From CAZCTC01 sp964501335 (GTDB taxonomy: Bacteria; Chloroflexota; Anaerolineae; B4-G1; SLSP01), in NCBI GenBank assembly GCA_964501335.1, contig CAZCTC010000030.1, forward strand, positions 1-64,000: a stretch of 64,000 nucleotides of DNA, read 5' to 3'. Positions 8,721 to 16,356 of this stretch are shown in pieces. Position 1 is the stretch's first letter. Every line of letters begins with the position of its first letter. Under the pieces are notes generated by a model. That model did not search any database. It was given only the letters and a program-made list of their open reading frames with translations, and was not told the DNA's origin. The position numbers and the translations under genes are program-made.

Positions 8721-9057
8721 TTCCCTGGTGGGACTCAGCGCAGTGGGTCCGATTCCCACAGGTTCTAATCCGGGCACACGGCACCCGGAACCTCCTTGGG
8801 CAAAGGGGCTGGGACAATTGGAAGCTCAGCCCCGCGGGGAGGACAAACGCAGAATGCCACCGGTGCTCCAACCGCCGGCCGCAGAGAGGCAACCGCAGAC
8901 AGATGGGAGAAAACGCAATCAGACGGGCCAGCGCCCCGCCGAGACCGGCTCGGATCGCCGGCAGCCTTTCCGTCAGGGAAGACTGACGCCCACCTACAAT
9001 TGAATATGGTAACGGATTATCAGGGAGAGCCGAGCGCCGATGAATACGGCGCTCGGC
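8712..9057 (+). ncRNA. Candidate structured non-coding RNA
   Basis: These roughly 350 bases contain no convincing gene; the short ORFs there lack binding sites and plausible composition. Several strong stems are visible. GGAACCT (8712-8718) can pair with AGGTTCT (8760-8766), enclosing a TCCC-TGGT-GGGA hairpin and a T-arm-like GTGGG-TCCGATT-CCCAC. That arrangement is a tRNA-like fold lacking an anticodon arm. A second GGAACCT (8787-8793) can compete for the same AGGTTCT. GGGGCTG...CAGCCCC follows, and a perfect 11-bp hairpin, GCCGAGCGCCG (9029-9039) with CGGCGCTCGGC (9047-9057), closes the region. It does not fit tRNA, RNase P or a normal tmRNA by eye. Confidence 0.4.
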
Positions 9058-9087
9058 ACCAAAAAACAAAACGAAAGGAGTAGGGGG

Positions 9088-9321
9088 ATGGCAGACTGGA
9101 CAGCCGGCGAGCAAATGCAAGGGAAAGAAGTCTACACGATCAAGCCAATCGTCGTAGCCACAGGGACCTCGAAGAAGTCAACCATCCCCAGCGGAGCCAG
9201 TGGTTACTGCGTTTCAGATGTGTGGGAGCCATGGCATATCCTCGCCGTTAAGTTCCGCATTTTCGGCCTCTGCATCGTCAACCGCGACGATATCTGGATC
9301 TGCGGAATGGTTCGAAAATGA
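9088..9321 (+). CDS. Small hypothetical protein
   Basis: 77 residues, with AAAGGAG before the ATG. It is probably all beta: VYTIKPIVVATGTSKKSTIP is followed by a hydrophobic C-terminal half containing several Trp and Cys residues. It overlaps the next start by four bases (ATGA). No family was recognised. Confidence 0.5.
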   Translation: MADWTAGEQMQGKEVYTIKPIVVATGTSKKSTIPSGASGYCVSDVWEPWHILAVKFRIFGLCIVNRDDIWICGMVRK

Positions 9322-9557
9322 GCGGAGCCATGATAAAACCGATCAATAAAAACCGTAAACCCTGCAACAGTTGTCAGGAAACCCGCTCCCACCTTCACAA
9401 ATGCGTCGCCTGCGGCGGCGGTTTCTGCGGCAGCTGCTCAATCAAGACGACGGACGGTCTGCACGACGTCCGCGTTTGTTTATCCCGTCACTGCCGCGCC
9501 CAACTGGTCCAGATCCGCCGGGAAAACCGGCAGTGGATCGGTGAGGTAGCCGCATGA
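9318..9557 (+). CDS. Small zinc-finger protein
   Basis: 79 residues with four or more Cys pairs: CNSC, CVAC, CGSC, and a final C...HC. This resembles a binuclear treble-clef (FYVE/B-box-like) zinc finger. It overlaps both neighbours by four bases, so it is co-translated. Such small phage zinc-binding proteins often bind nucleic acid or host proteins; the target cannot be told. Confidence 0.55.
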   Translation: MSGAMIKPINKNRKPCNSCQETRSHLHKCVACGGGFCGSCSIKTTDGLHDVRVCLSRHCRAQLVQIRRENRQWIGEVAA

Positions 9558-9850
9558 TAAAGCCGGCCTGGGCGGTCGGTCTGCTGCTGGTCATCGCGTC
9601 GGCATGCGCCGGCGAAGCCTATGCTGCAGTAGCCGATCGGGGACAGGCATGCGCCGAGGATACGCTGAGGATCGACGATATGATCGTCGCCGGCAATCCT
9701 GCGGCACGACTGGAAGCCGCGGCTCTGGTGAGTCGAGCCGCAAACTGGTGTATGAGCGCCGACGAAGAAGAACTCGCGACGGCTCAAGCCTGCCTATCTG
9801 TAGCCCTGGACATAGACGCCAGAGCCGAATCCATACAGGAGCAGCCGTGA
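9554..9850 (+). CDS. Small secreted or periplasmic-type protein
   Basis: 98 residues with a clear signal peptide (WAVGLLLVIASACAGEAYA, cleavage after AYA). The mature part is helical with three Cys. Its stop codon overlaps the start of the replication initiator (TGATG). An exported protein in an early phage operon suggests a surface or superinfection role, but that is only inference. Confidence 0.5.
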   Translation: MIKPAWAVGLLLVIASACAGEAYAAVADRGQACAEDTLRIDDMIVAGNPAARLEAAALVSRAANWCMSADEEELATAQACLSVALDIDARAESIQEQP

Positions 9851-11037
9851 TGAACGACAAAAGCATGGTCCGAGTAGAAAGGGGAGTTATCCCCTTCGCC
9901 ATGATTAACCTGGCTATTTTGGAGAACGCCACCCTTTCCTGGAAAGCAAAGGGAATCCTGGCGTATTGCCTCAGCCGCCCAGACAACTGGACAATCAACC
10001 TGACCGACCTGATCCGCCGCTCTCCAGACGGATCAGCCGCTGTCCGCAGCGCTCTGGAAGAGCTGGAGCTGGCCGGGTACATGGTGCGGATCGAAGTCCG
10101 CGAAAAGGGGCGATTCTCCAGATACGACATCGTAGTCTACAGCGAACCGATGCCAGAGGAAAAGCGGAGCAGCCCGGACCAGCGCCGCAAGAAGCGCAAG
10201 GCCAAGGTGGAAAATCTCCCTTGGGGAGAGCCGCTCGAATTGTCCAGCTGGGACAATACATCGGCCGAACCCGACTTCGACCCGAATTATATCCCAGAAA
10301 CCCCGCCGGAGCCGGAAATGAATGCTTCACCGTATTGCGGTTTTCCGCAATCGGAAAATCCGCAAGCGGAAAAACCGCAAGCGGAAAATCGCAAACATAA
10401 TTATATTAATAAGAGTATAAGAGAAGAAGAGGGAGAAGAAAAAACGCCCGCGCGCGAAACTTTACCTTCAAAACCTCTTACCCCAGAAACGCCGCCTGAG
10501 AATCCCCAGGGAAATCAGATTGTCGGAAAAATCGCCAAAATGTACGAACAGGAAATTGGAATGATTACCCCGTTCGTCCGCGAAGACATCCTTGATCTGA
10601 TCAAGACCTGTGACGATCCAGAGCGCTGGGAAGCCGTATTCAGGGCATCTGTAGGGAAAGGTTATCGATGGGGATGGATCAAGAAATGCATCCAGAACCC
10701 GGAAGCCGGAAACCTCGCCCGGGCCCCGCAGCCGGCCACCGCCGGCCAGCAACGTGGGAAAGCCCCGGCCTCAGTCCAGGCCCCGCCGGCCGTCGCCATT
10801 ATCAACGAAATCTACAGCCCGCAAAGGCTGCCCGAATATCAATACGAAAATGTCGCCGGATTTACCGATCTCGACCTTCTGCGATGCATCCTGCAGGCTG
10901 GCAAGCTGCTGGGCTGGAAAGGCGATAACATCGCCTGGATGCGCGATTATTACAACCGAAAAGAAATCCCAGCCGTCAAAAAGCAGGAAAGCAAAAAGCC
11001 GGCGATCGTCGCCCCGGTCGGTCAGACCTTCAGATAA
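9850..11037 (+). CDS. Phage replication initiator with HTH and DnaD-like domains
   Basis: 395 residues from an ATG that overlaps the previous stop. Residues about 10-100 are a winged helix typical of phage replisome organisers (ATLSWKAKGILAYCLSRPDN, then the recognition region and LELAGYMVR). A low-complexity linker follows, with an imperfect direct repeat (roughly SENPQAEKPQAEN). Residues about 235-290 look like a DnaD domain (MYEQEIGMITPFVREDILDL ... YRWGWIKKCIQN). Such proteins bind the phage origin and load DnaB, which is the next gene. The linker DNA around 10330-10440 is AT-rich and repetitive and could hold the origin, as in other phages whose origin lies inside the initiator gene. Confidence 0.82.
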   Translation: MNDKSMVRVERGVIPFAMINLAILENATLSWKAKGILAYCLSRPDNWTINLTDLIRRSPDGSAAVRSALEELELAGYMVRIEVREKGRFSRYDIVVYSEPMPEEKRSSPDQRRKKRKAKVENLPWGEPLELSSWDNTSAEPDFDPNYIPETPPEPEMNASPYCGFPQSENPQAEKPQAENRKHNYINKSIREEEGEEKTPARETLPSKPLTPETPPENPQGNQIVGKIAKMYEQEIGMITPFVREDILDLIKTCDDPERWEAVFRASVGKGYRWGWIKKCIQNPEAGNLARAPQPATAGQQRGKAPASVQAPPAVAIINEIYSPQRLPEYQYENVAGFTDLDLLRCILQAGKLLGWKGDNIAWMRDYYNRKEIPAVKKQESKKPAIVAPVGQTFR

Positions 11038-11060
11038 AAGGATTCCCAGGGAGGAACAAA

Positions 11061-12440
11061 ATGCCGAAAGCCGAATCCATCCCGCAAAATATCGACGCTG
11101 AGGAAGCCCTGCTCGGATCGCTCATGATCGATCCTGGATGCGCCGCCCTCATCGATCCTATCGTAAAAGCGGAAGATTTCTACCTCCAAAAGCACAGTTG
11201 GGTCTATCAGGCAATCATGAAACTCTGGAAAGCCGGTCAGCCGTCAACCGATTACCTGCTGATCTGCAACGAGTTGTCCGCAAAAGAGCAGTTGGACCCG
11301 ATTGGTGGACATGCTTACATTGCCCAACTGATCAACGCTGTTCCTTCGGCTTTGAACGCCGAGTCTTACGCCCAGGAAGTTGCAGAAATGTCCTACCGCC
11401 GCCGGCTGTTGAACATCGCCACAGATCTGGCGAAGGTTGCCTACGACTATGAAAATCACCCGGAGCCGGGCGCCAATACAATCGCCGGGAAAATCATGAC
11501 CGCCGGGAAGCCGGAAAACGGTCCGGTAACGGCAGAAAAACTCGCCCAGGATTTCTACAACGATGTGGAATTCTGGTACCAGAACCCGCTCCAGTATGGG
11601 CAGGTTCGCGGATTGTCCACAGGACTAAAAGCGCTCGATATGCTGCTGGACGGAATCAAGCCCGGCCTTTTTATCCTGGCCGGCAGAGCCTCAATGGGCA
11701 AGACCAACATGGCCCTGCAGCTGACTACCAACATCTGCCGGCAGGGAAAACGCGCCCTGTACATCACGGCAGAAATGAGCGCCAAGAAACTCTCCAACCG
11801 CATGATCTGTCAGGCCGCCCACGTTGACTCGAAGCGAGTTGAGAAAGGCTGGATCAGCGATAGCGAATGGCCGACGATCACACAGGCCATGGACGAGTTC
11901 TCCGGCTTTGATCTGGTAATCGACGATATCACGCAACAATCGACGCTCAGCAGGGTCCGCTCGACCATTTACCGGGAACACAACCGGAAGCCGGTCGATT
12001 TCCTGGTCGTCGACTATCTTGGCCTGTTGGCGAACGATGAACGCGACAAAAGCGACCGCAAAGCCGAGAATCGGAACATTGAATTGGGAAATCTGGCCCG
12101 GCACCTGCTGCTGATGTCGGCGTCGCTGCAGATCCCAATCTTCGCCCTGCATCAGGTCGGCAGAGCCGTCGAGAGCCGAGAGGATAAGCGGCCCCAGATG
12201 GGCGACTTATATGAGTCCGGTCATCTGGAGCAGCACGCCGACGTGGTCGCGTTTGTATACCGGGATTCGGTTTACAACGAAGCTACCGAGAAACCCAATA
12301 TTCTTGAATTTATCGTCCGAAAGAACCGGTCCGGCATCATCGGCACCGCCGAACTATTCTGGGGAAGATTCGCTGAAATCAGCAACGCCTCGCCGATCGG
12401 CGAGCAGCTGCAAAACTTCGACATGGAAATGGCGCAGTGA
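11061..12440 (+). CDS. dnaB: Replicative DNA helicase DnaB
   Basis: 459 residues, the normal DnaB length, with GGGAGGAAC before the ATG. The N-terminal helical domain (IDAEEALLGSLMIDP) is followed by a RecA-like ATPase with Walker A GRASMGKT at residues 208-215, Walker B VDFLVVDYLGLL, and the H-motif HQVGRAVESRE. It unwinds DNA at the phage fork, presumably loaded by the initiator encoded just upstream. Confidence 0.95.
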   Translation: MPKAESIPQNIDAEEALLGSLMIDPGCAALIDPIVKAEDFYLQKHSWVYQAIMKLWKAGQPSTDYLLICNELSAKEQLDPIGGHAYIAQLINAVPSALNAESYAQEVAEMSYRRRLLNIATDLAKVAYDYENHPEPGANTIAGKIMTAGKPENGPVTAEKLAQDFYNDVEFWYQNPLQYGQVRGLSTGLKALDMLLDGIKPGLFILAGRASMGKTNMALQLTTNICRQGKRALYITAEMSAKKLSNRMICQAAHVDSKRVEKGWISDSEWPTITQAMDEFSGFDLVIDDITQQSTLSRVRSTIYREHNRKPVDFLVVDYLGLLANDERDKSDRKAENRNIELGNLARHLLLMSASLQIPIFALHQVGRAVESREDKRPQMGDLYESGHLEQHADVVAFVYRDSVYNEATEKPNILEFIVRKNRSGIIGTAELFWGRFAEISNASPIGEQLQNFDMEMAQ

Positions 12441-12452
12441 AAACGCTAAAGG

Positions 12453-12474
12453 TATCTGCAAACGTTTGCAGATA
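12453..12474. repeat. 22-bp perfect palindrome, copy 1 of 4
   Basis: The core ATCTGCAAACGTTTGCAGAT is extended to 22 bp by T and A. It sits between the dnaB stop and the next ribosome binding site. Other copies are at 24207, 40411 and 50112. No T-run follows, so it is not a terminator. It is probably a protein-binding site. Confidence 0.85.
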
Positions 12475-12488
12475 GGAAAGGGAAAACG

Positions 12489-12752
12489 ATGAACGCACAG
12501 CAAGCCCTGAATATGATAGACCTTCCGGTCCGGGCCCTGGTTTATGGGAACACGGTTTGCAAAGAACTTCGCGCCTTGGGAGCAGAGCTGGACCAGAAAG
12601 AGGAAAAGAAAATCATCAATCTGGCACGTGGGATCTTGACGGCCTGGACGATCGAATACGCAGCCGGCCGGAATATTGATCTGCCGCCGGCCCATGAGAT
12701 TGCCGAAATCCACATCGAACAAAACCCGCAACTGAGAGGGAGTGCTAAATGA
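12489..12752 (+). CDS. Small hypothetical helical protein
   Basis: 87 residues, predicted mainly helical, without Cys clusters or membrane segments. It starts 15 bases after the palindrome and its stop overlaps the next start (ATGA). Position after dnaB suggests a replication accessory role. No family was recognised. Confidence 0.55.
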   Translation: MNAQQALNMIDLPVRALVYGNTVCKELRALGAELDQKEEKKIINLARGILTAWTIEYAAGRNIDLPPAHEIAEIHIEQNPQLRGSAK

Positions 12753-13738
12753 CTGAATCCCGCGAGATCCGCGTAATAACCCTGTTAAGCGCCGGCATGG
12801 TCTTCTTCCTGGCCGCCGCAGCGTTCGTGCTCAGCTACGAAGCGCTGCACCAGCTGGCCCTGAGCAACGGCATCAGCCCGACCCTGGCCTGGCTTTTTCC
12901 TCTGGTCGTCGACGGCGCGATGATCACGGCCAGCCTCGCCGTGATGAGAAACTCGCTCCTGCAGGAGCACACGCTGTACCAGTGGGGATTGGTCGGGTTA
13001 TTCACTGCCGCGAGTATCGTGTTCAACGTGCTGCATGCCCAGGACAATCTGCTCGCCCGGGTCATCGGCGGCACTGCACCGGTCTCGCTTTTCCTCGGGT
13101 ACGAGTTGCTGATGGGCCAGATCCGCAGCAACGTTACCCGCCGCAGCGTCGCCGCCAGCCTCCAGGACCTGGAGCGCAAAGGGACCGAGCTGGCGCAGCA
13201 GCTGCGCGACCTCGAAGCGCAGATCGCGCAGGCCGGCGCAGATATCGCGCAAGCGGCCGCGGATCTGGACGCAAAGCGCGCGCAGATCGCGCAGGAAGAC
13301 GCCGCAGCCCGCGCAGCCGCCGCGCAGCGCGACGCAGAACTGGCGCGCCTCGCGGCGCAAGCGGAGCAGGACTGGAAAGCCCGCGCCGAAGCTGCGCGCA
13401 AGGAAGCGCGAGAAGCGCAAACCGCCGCGAAAGAAGCGCGGCAGCAGCGCGACGCATTGACGCAGGAAATCGAGCAACTGCGCATGGAGCGCGAACGAGC
13501 CGCAGATCAGCGCGAATCGAACGCAGACCCCGCGCAGCCGGCGCAAGAAGAGCGCAGCGCACGCATCACCCCCGCAGCATGGCGCGCAATCTGCGCCGGT
13601 TTGAACGGCCAGCGCGCGCAGATGACCGCAGATGCAGTGAATGAGATCCTTTCCGCGCGCGGATTCGCGCCGCTGAAAGAACGCACCGCGCAGGAATACG
13701 CCAAGACCGCGCGGGAGATGGCGCAGGTCGAAAATTAA
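12749..13738 (+). CDS. DUF2637-like membrane protein with coiled coil
   Basis: 329 residues. The first 135 contain four membrane segments and match the DUF2637 pattern (AFVLSYEALHQLALSNGISP, LAWLFPLVVDGAMITASLAV). A long Ala/Gln-rich coiled coil (about residues 135-255) follows, then a small helical domain (ITPAAWRAICAGLNGQRAQM). DUF2637 proteins are known mainly from actinobacterial integrative conjugative elements and plasmids, where they sit near FtsK-type translocases. An FtsK-like gene follows 3.6 kb later here. The coiled-coil DNA is strikingly rich in GCGCAG, unlike its neighbours. Confidence 0.75.
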   Translation: MTESREIRVITLLSAGMVFFLAAAAFVLSYEALHQLALSNGISPTLAWLFPLVVDGAMITASLAVMRNSLLQEHTLYQWGLVGLFTAASIVFNVLHAQDNLLARVIGGTAPVSLFLGYELLMGQIRSNVTRRSVAASLQDLERKGTELAQQLRDLEAQIAQAGADIAQAAADLDAKRAQIAQEDAAARAAAAQRDAELARLAAQAEQDWKARAEAARKEAREAQTAAKEARQQRDALTQEIEQLRMERERAADQRESNADPAQPAQEERSARITPAAWRAICAGLNGQRAQMTADAVNEILSARGFAPLKERTAQEYAKTAREMAQVEN

Positions 13739-13751
13739 AAGGAGTCACGAA

Positions 13752-14138
13752 ATGAACGGATTTTTAACTGCTGAAACCGAAATGCTGTTGTTACAAGACT
13801 TCCTGACGATCCTGCGCGACCTCGTTGGCGCACAAGAAGGCGAAAGCCTCTACGTGAAAATCCGCCAAATTGTCGCGGAGCGTGATTCATTGAAAGAAAA
13901 AGCCCAAAGACTTCAAGATGATTTGGATATCAGCAACGAAACCTTCGAGGACATGAAGAAAACCATGCGTTGCCCCGATGGCAGGAAAATCGACGAACAC
14001 TTCGAAGTCATGATGCGGAAGGCCGACTTGCTCGATAAAGCGGTTGGTCTGCTTGAGGGATGCCAGGGTAGCACGTTGACTCTAGATCAGAGAGCATACA
14101 TCTGCAAATTCCTGGAAGAAGTTGCGGAGAGTAAGTGA
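13752..14138 (+). CDS. Hypothetical coiled-coil protein
   Basis: 128 residues with GGAGT upstream of the ATG. The middle (IRQIVAERDSLKEKAQRLQD) is a probable coiled coil. Its stop overlaps the GTG start of rusA (GTGA). No family was recognised. Confidence 0.55.
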   Translation: MNGFLTAETEMLLLQDFLTILRDLVGAQEGESLYVKIRQIVAERDSLKEKAQRLQDDLDISNETFEDMKKTMRCPDGRKIDEHFEVMMRKADLLDKAVGLLEGCQGSTLTLDQRAYICKFLEEVAESK

Positions 14139-14494
14139 CCAACGCTTACACGGTCTTTGTTCCCGGAAAGCCGATATCAAAAGAGCGCCCGCGGTTCGGA
14201 AAAAACGGGAACGTCTACACACCCAGGAAAACCCACAACTATGAGCAGTTGGTCAAGACCTACTATCGCGGCCCATTTTTCCAGGGGGAAGTAAAAATCG
14301 AATTGATCTTTGTGCTGCCGGACCGGCGGCGCGTCGATGTGGACAATTTGGTCAAGTCCGTTCTGGACGGCCTGAACGGGAAAGCCTGGACCGACGACTG
14401 CCAAGTCGTGAGCCTCCAGGCCGACAAATTCACCGGGGACGAACCCGGCGTCACCATCACCATCCAGGAAGCAGAGGAGGAGCGGAATGCCTAA
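14135..14494 (+). CDS. rusA: RusA-type Holliday junction resolvase
   Basis: 119 residues, the normal RusA length, with a GTG start overlapping the previous stop. The active-site signature is complete: D68-V-D70-N, K74, D78 and the DD pair at 87-88 (RVDVDNLVKSVLDGLNGKAW). RusA cuts four-way junctions formed during phage recombination and replication. The gene belongs to the replication operon. Confidence 0.93.
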   Translation: MTNAYTVFVPGKPISKERPRFGKNGNVYTPRKTHNYEQLVKTYYRGPFFQGEVKIELIFVLPDRRRVDVDNLVKSVLDGLNGKAWTDDCQVVSLQADKFTGDEPGVTITIQEAEEERNA

Positions 14495-14936
14495 GGGATT
14501 TATGGGCGGTATTTTTATGATTGCTGTTTTCATCATTCTGTTTACGCTGGCCGGCGCTCTTATCTCGCAATCCTGGGCTACGGCCCGCGCCGCCGACGCG
14601 GCAGCGATCGCCGCCGCCGGCCAGACGACTTCGGTGGTCGGCGTGACGATCATGGCGATCGGCATGGTGATCGTTGTCGTAACTGCTGCGACCGCCGTCG
14701 CATTCCTGGCCTGGAAGGTGACAAAGCTGCAGATGGAGCTGGAACGCCGGACCCAGATCCCGACCGCTGAAGCGCTGCTGGCGCAGAACACCCGCCGGCG
14801 CGCCGCGATCGCTACGCCCGTGCGGAACGCTGACGGCTATCAGATCGGCACGCAGGCCCAGTGGGAGCGACTCCCGCTGGAAGTCGAAGACTCAGACCCA
14901 GCCCCGATTATCCCCGCCGGATGGTGGCCGCAGTGA
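14487..14936 (+). CDS. Membrane protein with two transmembrane segments
   Basis: 149 residues. Two hydrophobic segments (about 8-30 and 50-76) are followed by a soluble tail that may fold back as a short amphipathic helix. It overlaps rusA by eight bases and the next gene by 16. With its neighbours it forms a membrane-associated set leading to the FtsK-like ATPase. Confidence 0.6.
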   Translation: MPKGFMGGIFMIAVFIILFTLAGALISQSWATARAADAAAIAAAGQTTSVVGVTIMAIGMVIVVVTAATAVAFLAWKVTKLQMELERRTQIPTAEALLAQNTRRRAAIATPVRNADGYQIGTQAQWERLPLEVEDSDPAPIIPAGWWPQ

Positions 14937-16060
14937 AGGCCCGCTCCCTGGCCCCCTGGGCAATCTGCGCCGGCCTCATCCTGACCACAGCCTGCACTGC
15001 CGCCGGCAGCTCGCCGGCGATGTACGCAGCCTCCGCCGCGCCAGTGGTTACCTCGTCGGATCTCCAGCCAACCATTGCGGCCGCCCAGGTTGAAGCCTAC
15101 CTTGCCGAGATCGAAGCCCGGCAAGGAGCCGAACGTTATCAGGTCACACTCAACGCTGCGTATGCGGCCAGCACGGCCACGGCCCAGGCCCAACACGCGA
15201 CAGCTACCGCTCGCGCATGGGAAGCCCAGGAACGCGCCGCCGCTCAAAGCGCGACGGCCACCGCTATGGCATGGCAGACAACGGTCCAGGCCCAGCAGGC
15301 GCAAGCCACCGCGACCTCCCAGGCCCAACAGGCGACGGCCACCGCCGATGCGGAGCGCTTCCATGCCCAAGCTACTGCAACAGAGAGCGCCCTGCGCGCC
15401 CAGGCGCAAGCCACAGCCATGGCCTGGGGAATGCAGGCAACCGCGACCGCCGAGGCATGGCGCACGCAGGCGACAGTCCAGGCCGCCCAGGCCGACAAGG
15501 CCCGGCTGGACGCGGAGCGGGAGCGGATGATCTACCCACTGAAGGCCTTCGGCCCCTGGGCTATCCTGGCGATGGCCGTAGTTTTCATTTTGTGGGGCGG
15601 GTATCGGCTCGTCGGAGCCCTGGAGATGCGGCTGCGCGTCGTCAATCGAGATGCGCGCGGCGACGCCCCCCTGTTGGTCCTGCGGACCGGTCGTCTGGGG
15701 ATCGCCGTCGTCGACGCCGACCGCTCGATGGGCCCGGCTACGCTCCTGATGAACGACAGCGTGAGCCAGCCGGCCCTGGCCGACCCGGATCGGCAGGCCC
15801 AGGTCACCGCCCGCGATCAGGCCGTCGATCTGGCCCATCGGGGATTGCCGGCCGGCAGCGAAGCCCAGAAGAAGCGCGTCGCCCAGGCCGCCCGAATGTT
15901 GACCGCCGAACCGCAGCCGGAGCCCGTCGAACCCAGGCCGCTGCCGGCCGGTTTGCGGATCGTACCGCCGGCTGAAGTGCGCCGCTGGCTGGACGATGTG
16001 AAGCCGAAGGCCCTGGCCGCCGCCATCACAGACAGAGAAATCATCGGGGAGGAAAAGTAA
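14921..16060 (+). CDS. Lipoprotein-like membrane protein with Ala/Thr coiled-coil stalk
   Basis: 379 residues from the ATG at 14921; a GTG at 14933 is an alternative. The N-terminal hydrophobic stretch ends in LILTTAC, a weak lipobox. Residues about 55-200 are a long helix built of repeats of the type QATATA. A second membrane segment (FGPWAILAMAVVFILWGGY) comes next, then a soluble domain. The layout, with an anchored stalk, a membrane pass and a cytoplasmic domain, suggests a channel or scaffold, possibly for the FtsK-like protein. No family was recognised. Confidence 0.6.
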   Translation: MVAAVKARSLAPWAICAGLILTTACTAAGSSPAMYAASAAPVVTSSDLQPTIAAAQVEAYLAEIEARQGAERYQVTLNAAYAASTATAQAQHATATARAWEAQERAAAQSATATAMAWQTTVQAQQAQATATSQAQQATATADAERFHAQATATESALRAQAQATAMAWGMQATATAEAWRTQATVQAAQADKARLDAERERMIYPLKAFGPWAILAMAVVFILWGGYRLVGALEMRLRVVNRDARGDAPLLVLRTGRLGIAVVDADRSMGPATLLMNDSVSQPALADPDRQAQVTARDQAVDLAHRGLPAGSEAQKKRVAQAARMLTAEPQPEPVEPRPLPAGLRIVPPAEVRRWLDDVKPKALAAAITDREIIGEEK

Positions 16061-16356
16061 TGGTTAAGCCGCTCGAAAAGCTCACCCTGAACGATCTGAC
16101 AAAAGACCAACTCATCCAATTCATCCAGGATAACTACATCACGGTCCATCCGCGCGACATCGCCAGAGTCCTATGGCACGCCACCGAAGTGTCCTGCCTG
16201 AAAGAGATGGAAGCCGCGAACGCCGACATGAAAAAAGCCAAAAGCTTGAAAGCAAAGACGGCCGCAAATAACCGACTTGGTCGCGCCATGCTCACCGGAG
16301 CGAAAGCGGACGCGATGTATGACGCATGGTTCAGATCAAAGAAGGAGGAAGCGTGA
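16060..16356 (+). CDS. Small hypothetical helical protein
   Basis: 98 residues; its ATG overlaps the previous stop (TAATG) and its end overlaps the FtsK-like gene (GTGA). It is highly charged and mainly helical, with a Lys/Ala-rich stretch near residues 52-70 that could bind DNA. No family was recognised. Confidence 0.55.
   Translation: MVKPLEKLTLNDLTKDQLIQFIQDNYITVHPRDIARVLWHATEVSCLKEMEAANADMKKAKSLKAKTAANNRLGRAMLTGAKADAMYDAWFRSKKEEA

Noticed and set aside
8712..8767. A tRNA gene
   Set aside because: Acceptor-like and T-arm-like stems exist, but there is no anticodon arm and the T-loop has C in place of the second T, so it is not a functional tRNA as it stands.
8728..9083. Small ORFs of 91 and 95 codons
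   Set aside because: Their composition is low-complexity, they overlap strong RNA stems and lack ribosome binding sites.
12453..12474. The palindrome as an intrinsic terminator
   Set aside because: There is no T-run on either side, the loop would be nearly absent, and the same core occurs inside a coding sequence.
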